DNA of 64,000 nucleotides from Photobacterium halotolerans DSM 18316 (lineage in GTDB: Bacteria; Pseudomonadota; Gammaproteobacteria; Enterobacterales; Vibrionaceae): positions 62,001-126,000 of the forward strand of contig NZ_AULG01000016.1 in assembly GCF_000425165.1 (NCBI RefSeq), written 5' to 3'. The stretch's first letter is position 1; each line of letters opens with the position of its first letter. Shown here piece after piece: positions 45,669 through 53,188 of the stretch. A program made the position numbers and the translations under genes. Under the pieces are notes generated by a model. That model did not search any database. It was not told the DNA's origin and saw only the letters and a list, made by a program, of their open reading frames with translations.

Positions 45669-47018
45669 TCACCGTGAGCAATGAAAACGTTCGTCAGTCC
45701 TGCAAGTCAGTTTTTGCAGGGCTTGCGAAATTTTGAGCTCGAAACTGGCTGCCTTTGACAGATTCGCCAATGCCGGCGTCAGCATGGATAACTGCTGTTT
45801 CACCCGCTGACGTAAAATGTCGAGCGATTCTGGCGCTTCAAGCCGTTGACCGTCAAGGATGGCCGACTGTAGCAATGGCTGTCCTTGTTCAGAAATTTCT
45901 GTAGCTAAGCAAAGCTGATCATAGTCCAATTGCCCATTATTTCTCAGATAGCGATATACCTGCTTGCAGCCAGGCCAGGTCGCTTTACCTTGGGAACGTT
46001 TCCGTCGTGCGATGCCTGCGTATTCCTGTAACTTATAGGCACAATTTAAAAATGGTGCATCTTCTGAGGTCGTCAGGCTGGTCCCAATTCCATATCCATC
46101 AATCGGTGCCTGTTGTTGCCGTAATTGTTCGATCAAATACTCATCGACACTGCTACTTACAATAATCCCTATTTCCGGATGACCGTAACGATCAAGCAGT
46201 TCCCTGACCCGGATGGCCTCATTCCCCAGAGCACCGCTGTCAATCCGCACCGCCTTAATACATTGACCTTTGATTTTTAACTGCTCTGCCAGTTCAATCA
46301 CACGTTCAGCACCATGGCAACAATCGTAGGTATCAATGAGTAACACCAGATTATTCGGCTGGCTAACGGCAAAATTATGAAATGCTTCCGTTTCTGAGTC
46401 ATGAGCCTGAATATAAGCATGTGCCATTGTGCCATAAACCGGAATACCATAGTGCTGGCCGGCAAGAACATTTGATGTCCCATCAAAACCGGCAAGATAA
46501 CTGGCCCGAGCAGCCAGCATCCCTGCCTCTGCGCCATGGGCACGACGCAGTCCAAAATCGATTAATTGCTTGTCATCAGCGGCAAGCCTACAGCGAGCGG
46601 CTTTCGTGGCGACCAGTATGGGCAACTGCAGCAGATTAATGAGTCGTGTCTCGATCAATTGTGCTTCCGGTAAAGATGCCGTGATCTGAACAACCGGCTC
46701 ATTAGCAAAAAACAAGGTTCCTTCTTTCATCGCATTAACTTGCCCGGTGAAACGAAATTTGCTCAGGTAATCAATCAAATTCGGCCGGAAATAACCACTG
46801 TTGGCCAGATATTCCAACTCATCATCGCTAAAACGAACTTGGGTAAGAAAGTCCAGTAACTGCTCTAACCCTGCAGCCACTAAAAAGTTTCTCTTGGGTG
46901 GCAGCTTACGCACAAAAAATTCAAAGACCGCCTTATCTTTCATCCCGTGATCAAGATAACTCTGTACCATCGTCAGCTGATACAGATCAGTTAACTGCGG
47001 GCTATCATAGATTGTCAT
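45669..47018 (-). CDS. pncB: Nicotinate phosphoribosyltransferase
   Basis: A 449-residue enzyme of NAD salvage, making nicotinate mononucleotide from nicotinate and PRPP. TDLYQLTMVQSYLDHG at residues 10-25 is diagnostic; further on are DFGLRRAHGAEAGMLAARAS, YGTMAHAYIQA and RIDSGALG. I chose ATG at 47018 since GGAGG lies 7-10 bases upstream; the frame extends to 47087 without support. It is divergent from the Usp gene. It may be an extra copy to the chromosomal pncB, which is not in this window. Confidence 0.9.
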   Translation of the reverse strand: MTIYDSPQLTDLYQLTMVQSYLDHGMKDKAVFEFFVRKLPPKRNFLVAAGLEQLLDFLTQVRFSDDELEYLANSGYFRPNLIDYLSKFRFTGQVNAMKEGTLFFANEPVVQITASLPEAQLIETRLINLLQLPILVATKAARCRLAADDKQLIDFGLRRAHGAEAGMLAARASYLAGFDGTSNVLAGQHYGIPVYGTMAHAYIQAHDSETEAFHNFAVSQPNNLVLLIDTYDCCHGAERVIELAEQLKIKGQCIKAVRIDSGALGNEAIRVRELLDRYGHPEIGIIVSSSVDEYLIEQLRQQQAPIDGYGIGTSLTTSEDAPFLNCAYKLQEYAGIARRKRSQGKATWPGCKQVYRYLRNNGQLDYDQLCLATEISEQGQPLLQSAILDGQRLEAPESLDILRQRVKQQLSMLTPALANLSKAASFELKISQALQKLTCRTDERFHCSR

Positions 47019-47582
47019 GTTCCAGTACCTCCACATGCTTATCCGTGGTACCGGCCACTTTCTTCTGGAGTGGCGTAAAGCGAACATGACCGGGGTTCAG
47101 GAGCCCAGTTCGTGTTGCATAATTCAGACGAACCACATTCAATTTCCCCCTTTCACTCCCTCAGGTATCCTATTCAAGAATAGGATACCTGCACAGTCAG
47201 CAGGAATAATAAGCAGGTTCGTGTCACGAATCATTGAACCTGAAATAATCTTGCTCATACAGTTTATCAGGTGACTTCTGTTGAGCATGACGGCTAGTTA
47301 AGGTGTGTTTGTCAACGACTATCATAAACACTGATGGTAAGCGGATCTGTTCACAAAATTGAAATCTTCGTATCAAGCGTAATTTGGTCTGATATCGCTT
47401 TTGTATGCTAAATGTATCAGGTGCTGGCTATTGGCGGGAGGCACCAACACATTGAGACAGGTCCGGAGTCATCCCCTTATCTTCGAGACTTGTCTATGCT
47501 TTTGAAGCAACCATTTTATACTCAGCTTCGCTGATTCTTAGCGGCAATATGTTCGGCTGACGTTACATCCGAGGAAATTACT
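47019..47582. other. Divergent region between pncB and the usp gene
   Basis: About 560 bases without a recognisable gene. It contains a perfect 13-bp inverted repeat at 47163-47190 and presumably both promoters. I looked for an FNR/ANR site (TTGAT-N4-ATCAA) and did not find a convincing one. Confidence 0.5.
47163..47190. promoter_or_regulatory. Perfect 13-bp inverted repeat, possible operator
   Basis: AGGTATCCTATTC and GAATAGGATACCT pair perfectly across two bases (AA). The tiny loop makes an RNA hairpin unlikely, so a site for a dimeric DNA-binding protein is more plausible. It lies 145 bases upstream of pncB and 393 bases upstream of the usp gene. Confidence 0.55.
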
Positions 47583-48524
47583 ATGAGCTTTCGTCATCTT
47601 CTGCTTCCTGTCGCCCCGGAACTACCGCTGGGGAATGCTTTTCATGAAGTACTGAAAATTGCTGATTCCCAGTCGGCCAAGGTTACTTTGATCTCAGTTA
47701 TTGAAAATCTTGATGAGTTGAAGGAAATTTCTCAGTATTCCAGCAAGGTGTTGAGTCTTTTGGGCGAGACAACGAAAACGTCCCATCAGGCCTTGGAAAA
47801 GCATGCTCAGCTGTTGAAAGTTAAATACCCGAATATCAAGTTTTCGGTCATTGTTCGGTTGGGGATACCGTTTATTGAAATTATCAAGGCGGCTGATGAA
47901 GTTCAGGCCAGTATGATAGTGATTGATACCCACCGTCAGAATAAAACACAAGCCTGTCAGCGGGGAAGTACGACCCGTCATTTAATGCGTAAGTCGGCAC
48001 TCCCAATCTGGTCCAGCAGCTCTCATCAGTCACCGATCCGCCAGATTGCCGTAGCTGTTGATGTGGCCTCTCCGGAGCAGACCACCTTTAATGAGAAAAT
48101 CCTGTCGCTTGCCTTAGAAGTCTGCACATTCACCGGGGCCGAGTTGATTTTGCTCCATGCCTGGCATACTGATCTCACGGAATTTTTTCGTAAATGGGGG
48201 AATTACCGCGATCTGGATGTCGACTTAATTTCGAAAGAAATACGATTAGAACGCGTCGAACGAATGAAATCACTGCTAGCACTGCACACTGACTCGCCGG
48301 TAAGGCAGCAAATCAAGATACTGGAAGGGGAAGCTAAAACGGTTATCCCCCGCTTTGTGATGGAAAAATCGATTGATATGGTGATTATGGGCACACTGTC
48401 CCGCACCGGAATTGCAGGATTCTTGATGGGGAATACCGCAGAATCCATGCTCAATAAGCTGACCTGTTCAGTGCTCACGCTCAAACCCGATGCGTTTCAT
48501 TCTCCGGTGCTGGACAGGAAATAA
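47583..48524 (+). CDS. Tandem universal stress protein (UspE-like)
   Basis: A 313-residue protein of two Usp domains: residues about 1-145 (FRHLLLPVAPELPLGNAFHE, degenerate in its nucleotide loop) and about 150-313. The second ends with the ATP-binding pattern GTLSRTGIAGFLMGNTAESM and SVLTLKP. Such proteins help survival under starvation, oxygen or energy stress; the exact partner is not known. GAGGAAATT precedes the start. It is between the nicotinate enzyme and the decayed Lon-like gene. Confidence 0.9.
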   Translation: MSFRHLLLPVAPELPLGNAFHEVLKIADSQSAKVTLISVIENLDELKEISQYSSKVLSLLGETTKTSHQALEKHAQLLKVKYPNIKFSVIVRLGIPFIEIIKAADEVQASMIVIDTHRQNKTQACQRGSTTRHLMRKSALPIWSSSSHQSPIRQIAVAVDVASPEQTTFNEKILSLALEVCTFTGAELILLHAWHTDLTEFFRKWGNYRDLDVDLISKEIRLERVERMKSLLALHTDSPVRQQIKILEGEAKTVIPRFVMEKSIDMVIMGTLSRTGIAGFLMGNTAESMLNKLTCSVLTLKPDAFHSPVLDRK

Positions 48525-48549
48525 ATTACGGTATTATCAGCCATGTCAC

Positions 48550-49259
48550 CTTAGCTTCATTGTACACGGTGCAGTTACGGCTGCTGACTCTAGTTTGAAT
48601 CTGGTGGAACGGGTGGAGAACCTCAGCCATGCCGGTACTTTGATACCAATTTTATATTGATTAAACCCGGCGCTGCATCGTGCCAATGTTGCTGGAACGG
48701 CCCAACTGGTTGACCATCCCTTGCTGTAAGATTCGTTCAAGCGCGCAATGCGAGCCAGTCAAATCCGGATCCAGTATCTAGAACAAATGCTGAGCCTGAC
48801 CACCACTACGATCGAGCCGCAGGTGGTACCATTTGACTTGAAAGTGGTGCTTTGTGGTAATCGGCTGCTGTACTATTGGCTCAAATATTATGATCCGGAA
48901 TTTAACTTATTACTTAAGGTTCGAGCCGATTTTTCAGAGGAACTGCCCCTAAATGAAGCCTCAATGACATTGTATGCCCGCCTGATTAAGTCGGTGGAGA
49001 GCCGTGAAAGGTTACTCCCTTTGTCACGGGAAGACGTTGCCCGGGTGAGCTATCTCAAAGAGCGTAACCAGGAAAATGTGATACCAAAGGCTTCGCAGTG
49101 GGCCAGATCAACGCGCTGTCAGTTGTGGCGGTTGGTGACCATCCCTTTGGCTGCCCTCAAGGCTCACCGCAACCATTCGTCTGGGCGGTTCGATTCACTC
49201 CAAAGGCGTGACGGTAACCGGCAGGCTGATGTTGTCAGTTGCAAGCTGCACTGACAGCA
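48550..49259 (+). pseudogene. Decayed Lon-like ATP-dependent protease gene
   Basis: Family pattern is visible in one frame from 48556: SSLNLVERVENLSHAG, then after a TGA LNPALHRANVAGTA, then after a TAA DSFKRAMRASQIRIQYLEQM, then LDLKVVLCGNRLLYYWLKYY-like and YDPEFNLLLKVRADF. These match the Lon-like protease family (COG1067). A jump to another frame near 49090 gives GFAVGQINALSVVAVGDHPF and GGSIHSKGVTVTGRLM, from the protease part, with about 100 residues missing between. Two stops, a frameshift and a deletion make it non-functional. The longest open piece is 48748-49254. Confidence 0.8.
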
Positions 49260-49585
49260 AAATACCGCTCAACCCATAACTCGTCATCAAGATCAAAGAG
49301 CTGACAAGCAATAGCATCAGTGGTTGCAGTGCCGCGGTAATAGACACGATGGTACTTCCTCGAATCCGGATGATGAGCGGTGATCAGTTTATCTTTGCTT
49401 TTAAGCATGAACGCATGTGTTGTGTTGTCTCTCTCATGAAACCTGCACTATTTTGCACTGAGCTATAATGGAATGGGCGCAGACGGGAGCCGTGATGTCC
49501 TGCCACGTCAGAGCTACCAGTCACCGGGTAAATAGCGACACGCCCGGGTGAACCAATCTCAAACTTCAGCCTGAATCGTGGTGTT
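49260..49585. other. Intergenic region before cbpA
   Basis: About 325 bases after the Lon-like pseudogene. It may hold more of its decayed 3' end and the cbpA promoter. Nothing further is recognisable. Confidence 0.4.
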
Positions 49586-50542
49586 ATGGAATATCGTGAT
49601 TATTACGCCATCCTTGGAATTTCCCGCGATGCAACATTGGCGGATATCAAACGAGCTTATAAGAAAAGTGCGCGCAAATACCACCCAGATGTGTCGAAGG
49701 AAACCGACGCCAAAGAGAAGTTTATTCAGGCCAAAGAGGCCTATGAGGTGCTCAAGGATCCCCAGAAGCGGGCCGCTTATGATCAATTGGGTAAAGACTG
49801 GCATTCCGGGGAGCATTTTCATGTACCACCAAACTGGGAACGCAATTATCAGTTTTCCAGTGAGGGTTTTTCCCGGGGTGATGCTTCTGCATTCTCTGAT
49901 TTTTTTGAATCGCTGTTCGGCGATCACTTTGATCATAGCGCAGGACGCCATCATCGCGCTCGCAGAGCACATCAACATTTCACAGCCAAGGGCGAAGATA
50001 TCCACGCCAAGGTTCAAATTGATATTGAAGACAGCTTTCATGGCGCGGTACGCACCCTCACCCTGCCATCATCCCCGCTCGACGGCGCGTCCCCTCAGAC
50101 CGTGAATTTAAAAATTCCTAAGGGGGTCCGGGAAGGTCAGCATATTCGTCTGGGCGGCAAGGGAATGCCCGGCCATGGCGGCGGCGCGGCGGGCGATCTT
50201 TATCTTGAAATCAGTTTTCGTCCGCACCCGTACTACCGGCTTGAGCAGAAAAATCTGTATATGGCCCTCCCCGTCACACCATGGGAAGCAGCCTTGGGCG
50301 CTAAAATAAAGATACCGACTCCTACAGGGCCCATTGAGGTGACGGTGCCGGCCAATTCGGTTTCAGGGAAAATACTGCGGCTTCGCGGCCGGGGACTCCC
50401 CGGAGCCTCACCCGGGGATATGCTGATCACGCTGAATATTGTCCAGCCCAAGGTGAAAAGCGAGCAGGAAAAAGCTCTGTACCGGCAGATGCAGGATCTG
50501 ATGTCCTTTAACCCTCGTGGTCAATTTGGATTTGAGTCATGA
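49586..50542 (+). CDS. cbpA: DnaJ-type co-chaperone CbpA
   Basis: A 318-residue Hsp40 co-chaperone. The J domain spans residues 1-70 with the HPD motif in KYHPDVSKE. A Phe/Ser/His-rich linker follows, then the two C-terminal client-binding subdomains (IHAKVQIDIEDSFHGAVRTL to the end, with IRLGGKGMPGHGGG and LRLRGRGLPG). There is no zinc finger, as in CbpA. It stimulates DnaK. Its stop overlaps the cbpM start, so the two are coupled. The host's main dnaJ is expected elsewhere. Confidence 0.92.
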   Translation: MEYRDYYAILGISRDATLADIKRAYKKSARKYHPDVSKETDAKEKFIQAKEAYEVLKDPQKRAAYDQLGKDWHSGEHFHVPPNWERNYQFSSEGFSRGDASAFSDFFESLFGDHFDHSAGRHHRARRAHQHFTAKGEDIHAKVQIDIEDSFHGAVRTLTLPSSPLDGASPQTVNLKIPKGVREGQHIRLGGKGMPGHGGGAAGDLYLEISFRPHPYYRLEQKNLYMALPVTPWEAALGAKIKIPTPTGPIEVTVPANSVSGKILRLRGRGLPGASPGDMLITLNIVQPKVKSEQEKALYRQMQDLMSFNPRGQFGFES

Positions 50543-50856
50543 AGAAAAAAATTACGTCAAGCCAGCTCAGTATTACGGTCATTGCAGAGCATGAGCCGAC
50601 GCTTAACCTGGCAGAGTTTTGTCGCGCTTGTGGTCAACCTGCTGAATGGGTGATCGCCCTGGTTGAAGAAGGAGTCCTGGATCCTCAGGGAGATCGGCCA
50701 ATTCACTGGCGCTTTGCCTCCGTCAATCTGCGCCGTGCTCTGCGCGCCAGTCGTATTCAGCAAGATTTGGAGTTGAATATACCCGGAGTTGCTGTGGCGC
50801 TTGATCTGCTGGATGAAATCGAACGACTGCAACGTCGATTGGATTGCCGATATTAG
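50539..50856 (+). CDS. cbpM: CbpA modulator CbpM
   Basis: A 105-residue protein of the CbpM/MerR-like family, with LAEFCRACGQPAEWVIALVE and the acidic then basic helices ending DLLDEIERLQRRLD. It binds the CbpA J domain and restrains it. It overlaps the cbpA stop (ATGA). Confidence 0.9.
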   Translation: MKKKITSSQLSITVIAEHEPTLNLAEFCRACGQPAEWVIALVEEGVLDPQGDRPIHWRFASVNLRRALRASRIQQDLELNIPGVAVALDLLDEIERLQRRLDCRY

Positions 50857-50940
50857 ATTACCCTTTAGTAGTCACTAAATCATAAAACTTAGAATTTATT
50901 TACATAAGGTTATAAGTCATAAAATAAAACGAGGGTTAGT

Positions 50941-51137
50941 GTCGCTTTACGAAGCCAGCTTTTGGCAATGGTTGTGGCTTGAAGATCAGGTCAATGCAGG
51001 CAAACTGCCAAAACACGCCGATCAGTACAATTTGATTCAGGAACTGATGATTCAACGCATGGTGGTATTGGCAGCTACCAGCCGGGACAGACACTGCATT
51101 TCACCTGCTGCCGTGACAGAGTGGAAGACAGAGATAC
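50941..51137 (+). pseudogene. Fragment of the glutathionylspermidine synthase-like gene
   Basis: These 197 bases match 41617-41814 of the intact gene at about 94 percent, with a one-base deletion that shifts the frame near 51069. The match then jumps straight to the downstream segment, so about 640 bases are deleted at a short TAC/TACC overlap. This is the right copy of duplicated segment A. Confidence 0.88.
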
Positions 51138-51368
51138 CTTGCAATTCGCTATCCCTCACTCATTAAAACTGTACTGCCGCTTCACTTCCACAACCTGCAC
51201 TGTGTAGGAGGCGTACCATTTTTCCCGGCCAAACTGCTGAGCCAGTGAATGCTGGCTGTCTCTGTGCCAGTTCTGGATATCTGCCTCGGTATCCCAATAG
51301 GAAATCGCGATTTCCTGATCCCCTTCTGTCACGGCGAGAAAGTCCAGACAACCATATTTTTCAAATGC
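51135..51368. repeat. Duplicated host segment B, right copy
   Basis: This is the partner of 42455-42688, almost identical. It covers the 3' part of the intact ABM gene and the bases after it. Confidence 0.93.
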
Positions 51369-51449
51369 CAGATCCCGCATCATTTTAACCATATCAGCAT
51401 ACTGGCTGTCCTGCTGACCCGTTTTGGCTTTGAAAATCACTGCGAACAT
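51156..51449 (-). CDS. Antibiotic biosynthesis monooxygenase-fold protein
   Basis: A 97-residue protein of the ABM dimeric ferredoxin-like fold: [20 protein letters not shown] at the front, CLDFLAV and [20 protein letters not shown] in the middle. Such small proteins act as quinone or haem monooxygenases or have unknown roles; the name does not prove antibiotic synthesis. It is the complete copy; the one at 42476 is truncated. Confidence 0.85.
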   Translation of the reverse strand: MFAVIFKAKTGQQDSQYADMVKMMRDLAFEKYGCLDFLAVTEGDQEIAISYWDTEADIQNWHRDSQHSLAQQFGREKWYASYTVQVVEVKRQYSFNE

Positions 51450-51549
51450 TTGCCTCTCCCTGGCTTATCATCTGAACGTCTATCTCTGAGCATTCCGCAG
51501 AGCATGAACAAACTCTGCATGCGGCATAAAAATACGGTAATACTGATAA

Positions 51550-51990
51550 CTATTCTGACAATCTCTGCTGAGCCTTCAGCGCTACGTCAGCCACTTTTTC
51601 GATGAGGTCCGACTGGCTGCTGACAATGTCGGCCACTGACATCCAGCAACAGTCACTGGCGTCATCGCCCGGCTGCAGATCCCCCTCCATATAGCGGCAA
51701 AGTACAGGCACCAGAATAAAGTGATGGTGACAGTTGTCGCCATCGAACTCGTTCACTTCAACCACTTCCAATAATTGTTCTGCGACCGCTGACACACTGG
51801 TCTCTTCTTTCAGTTCGCGCACGGCCGCATCACGCAGGCTTTCGCCCGGCCAGACGGAACCACCGGGAAAACCCCAGCCACCTTTCTGCGGCTCGTTCTT
51901 ACGTTGAACCAGAATGAGTTGATCGTCTTTGTAGGTGACAGCGAGAACCGCCACTTTGGGTGATGAATACGTGCTGTGTTGCTGGGGCAT
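51550..51990 (-). CDS. Nudix hydrolase
   Basis: A 146-residue protein with the Nudix box running from GGSVWPGESLRDAAVRELKE to EETSV, matching GX5EX7REUXEEXGU apart from its last position. It likely cleaves a nucleoside diphosphate linked to another group. AGGAAG precedes the ATG at 51990. Confidence 0.9.
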   Translation of the reverse strand: MPQQHSTYSSPKVAVLAVTYKDDQLILVQRKNEPQKGGWGFPGGSVWPGESLRDAAVRELKEETSVSAVAEQLLEVVEVNEFDGDNCHHHFILVPVLCRYMEGDLQPGDDASDCCWMSVADIVSSQSDLIEKVADVALKAQQRLSE

Positions 51991-52105
51991 GCCGGGCTTC
52001 CGAATTTTGTTTCAGGAAGCCCATGATATCGCATGTTTTAAGCAGAAAGTACCTACCGCGCCACAGCCGTTCGCACAGAGCGGCAGACTAAGATGGACGA
52101 ATGAT

Positions 52106-52438
52106 TCAGTTCAGAGGTTTGATTGGCACCGTTTTCAGATTGTCATCAAGCTGATCATTGATCTTGATGTAATCTTCACCTTTGACGTCATAGATAGACT
52201 GTTTTTGAGTCACAACGTTTTCGCCGGTCCAGAACTCAATGGGGTTGAGCACCATGTAATCTGCCACTGTGGTCACAGCGTAAACCGGTGCCATCGCAAT
52301 GGTCAGCCCGCCACGGGCGTAACGGTTATCCACCACATCCATATTGAATTTCATGGTTGCATTCGTTGCCGCCATCTAGCCCGCACAACCCGTTAATAAA
52401 GACACCAGAGAGACTGCAACAAAAGCCATTTTTTTCAT
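52106..52438 (-). pseudogene. DUF3332 lipoprotein gene interrupted by an amber codon
   Basis: From ATG at 52438 the frame encodes a lipoprotein signal, MKKMAFVAVSLVSLLTGCAG, then TAG at 52376-52378, then continues without a break as MAATNATMKFNMDVVDNRYA and PIEFWTGENVV, the DUF3332 pattern. Relatives have Gln at that place, so a CAG to TAG change is likely. The downstream ATG (52373-52375) opens an 89-residue frame, but it would lack the signal and lipid anchor. It could be a pseudogene, a read-through gene or a sequencing error. Confidence 0.82.
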
Positions 52439-52623
52439 TGTTCAATACCCATAAATAAAACAGGGTTTAATGGTAGCAAGGTGCGTATTAATTAGAATCC
52501 ACGGCTTGTTAAATCTGGTACAAATTCAGCAGGCGTTCAGTTAAAAAACATCGTTCAATTCAAGAGAGGAATATATACAGTCATCCGTTTTGAGCCACTG
52601 AATATGTCTTCGGAAAACATCCG

Positions 52624-53019
52624 TTATTCTTTATCGAAACTGTCCACAATGATCGCCCCCATTGAAGCGGGCATGGCAATAATCAAGGCACGCTTAACAG
52701 CAACAACCCAGTTATCCATCAGTGGAAACTGGTTAAGCGAAAACAGGATCAGACAAACCACCAGGTAGGTAATCAGATAGGCCCCAAGCACCCTGGCCAG
52801 AAAGACAGGTACGCGTTCACGGATATTCTGACCAAACATAGACTGATAGGCGTACAGCCCCATGAAGGCCAGAGTGAAACCGACAAGGACAGACAAATTC
52901 AGCAGCGGAAGGGACTCACTCAGTTGCCAGGCTTCTTCAGAGAAGGAAATGGGGACGCCCAGGGCAAAAGCGCCGATCACAATCTGACCCAAATCTTCTG
53001 CGTTGAATTTCCAATCCAT
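52624..53019 (-). CDS. DUF2391-like membrane protein
   Basis: A 131-residue protein with four predicted membrane segments (around 10-25, 36-58, 72-96 and 105-125). LNLSVLVGFTLAFMGLYAYQ and VKRALIIAMPASMGAIIVDS resemble the TIGR02587/DUF2391 family. Function is unknown. REP-like palindromes lie just upstream of its start. Confidence 0.65.
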   Translation of the reverse strand: MDWKFNAEDLGQIVIGAFALGVPISFSEEAWQLSESLPLLNLSVLVGFTLAFMGLYAYQSMFGQNIRERVPVFLARVLGAYLITYLVVCLILFSLNQFPLMDNWVVAVKRALIIAMPASMGAIIVDSFDKE

Positions 53020-53052
53020 TGACCGCTCCTGTTTATTTTGCTTCTAACCGTT

Positions 53053-53160
53053 CCTCCCCCTTTTCAAGGGGGAGGTTAGGAGGGGGTTACAAGGCACAAG
53101 CGTCAAATCCGTGCCCGCTTCACGAACCCCACCCTAACCCTCCCCTTGCCAAGGGGAGGG
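53053..53160. repeat. Pair of inverted REP-like palindromes
   Basis: Left, 53053-53075: CCTCCCCC, TTTTCAA, GGGGGAGG, followed by TTAGGAGGGGG. Right, 53138-53160: CCCTCCCC, TTGCCAA, GGGGAGGG, preceded by CCCCACCCTAA. The two units are oppositely oriented and share the GGTTAGG(G/A)(T/G)GGG flank, like a BIME-type composite. It lies between the starts of one gene and the end of another (mgtE stop at 53189). Confidence 0.85.
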
Positions 53161-53188
53161 AATGTCCGTACTCCCTCTATGTCGTGGT

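Larger units (their letters stand above)
42689..50940. mobile_element. Genomic island, about 8.25 kb, stress and nucleotide cargo
   Basis: Its limits are set by the ends of homology between the two copies of the host locus (41617-42688 and 50941-51368). The left side holds an intact synthase-like gene and a cut ABM gene; the right side holds a synthase fragment and the intact ABM gene. Between them lie nrdJ, two phosphoribosyltransferase genes, a tandem Usp gene, a Lon-like pseudogene and cbpA-cbpM, plus an IS4-type remnant. No integrase, phage or conjugation gene is present. Entry by recombination at homologous flanks followed by decay is inferred. Confidence 0.75.

Noticed and set aside
47330-47400. 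An FNR/ANR-type site (TTGAAATCTTCGTATCAA)
   Set aside because: The half-sites are separated by eight bases rather than four, so it does not fit the consensus.
42689-50940. A prophage or conjugative element
   Set aside because: There are no integrase, structural, replication or transfer genes; only an IS4-type fragment is present.
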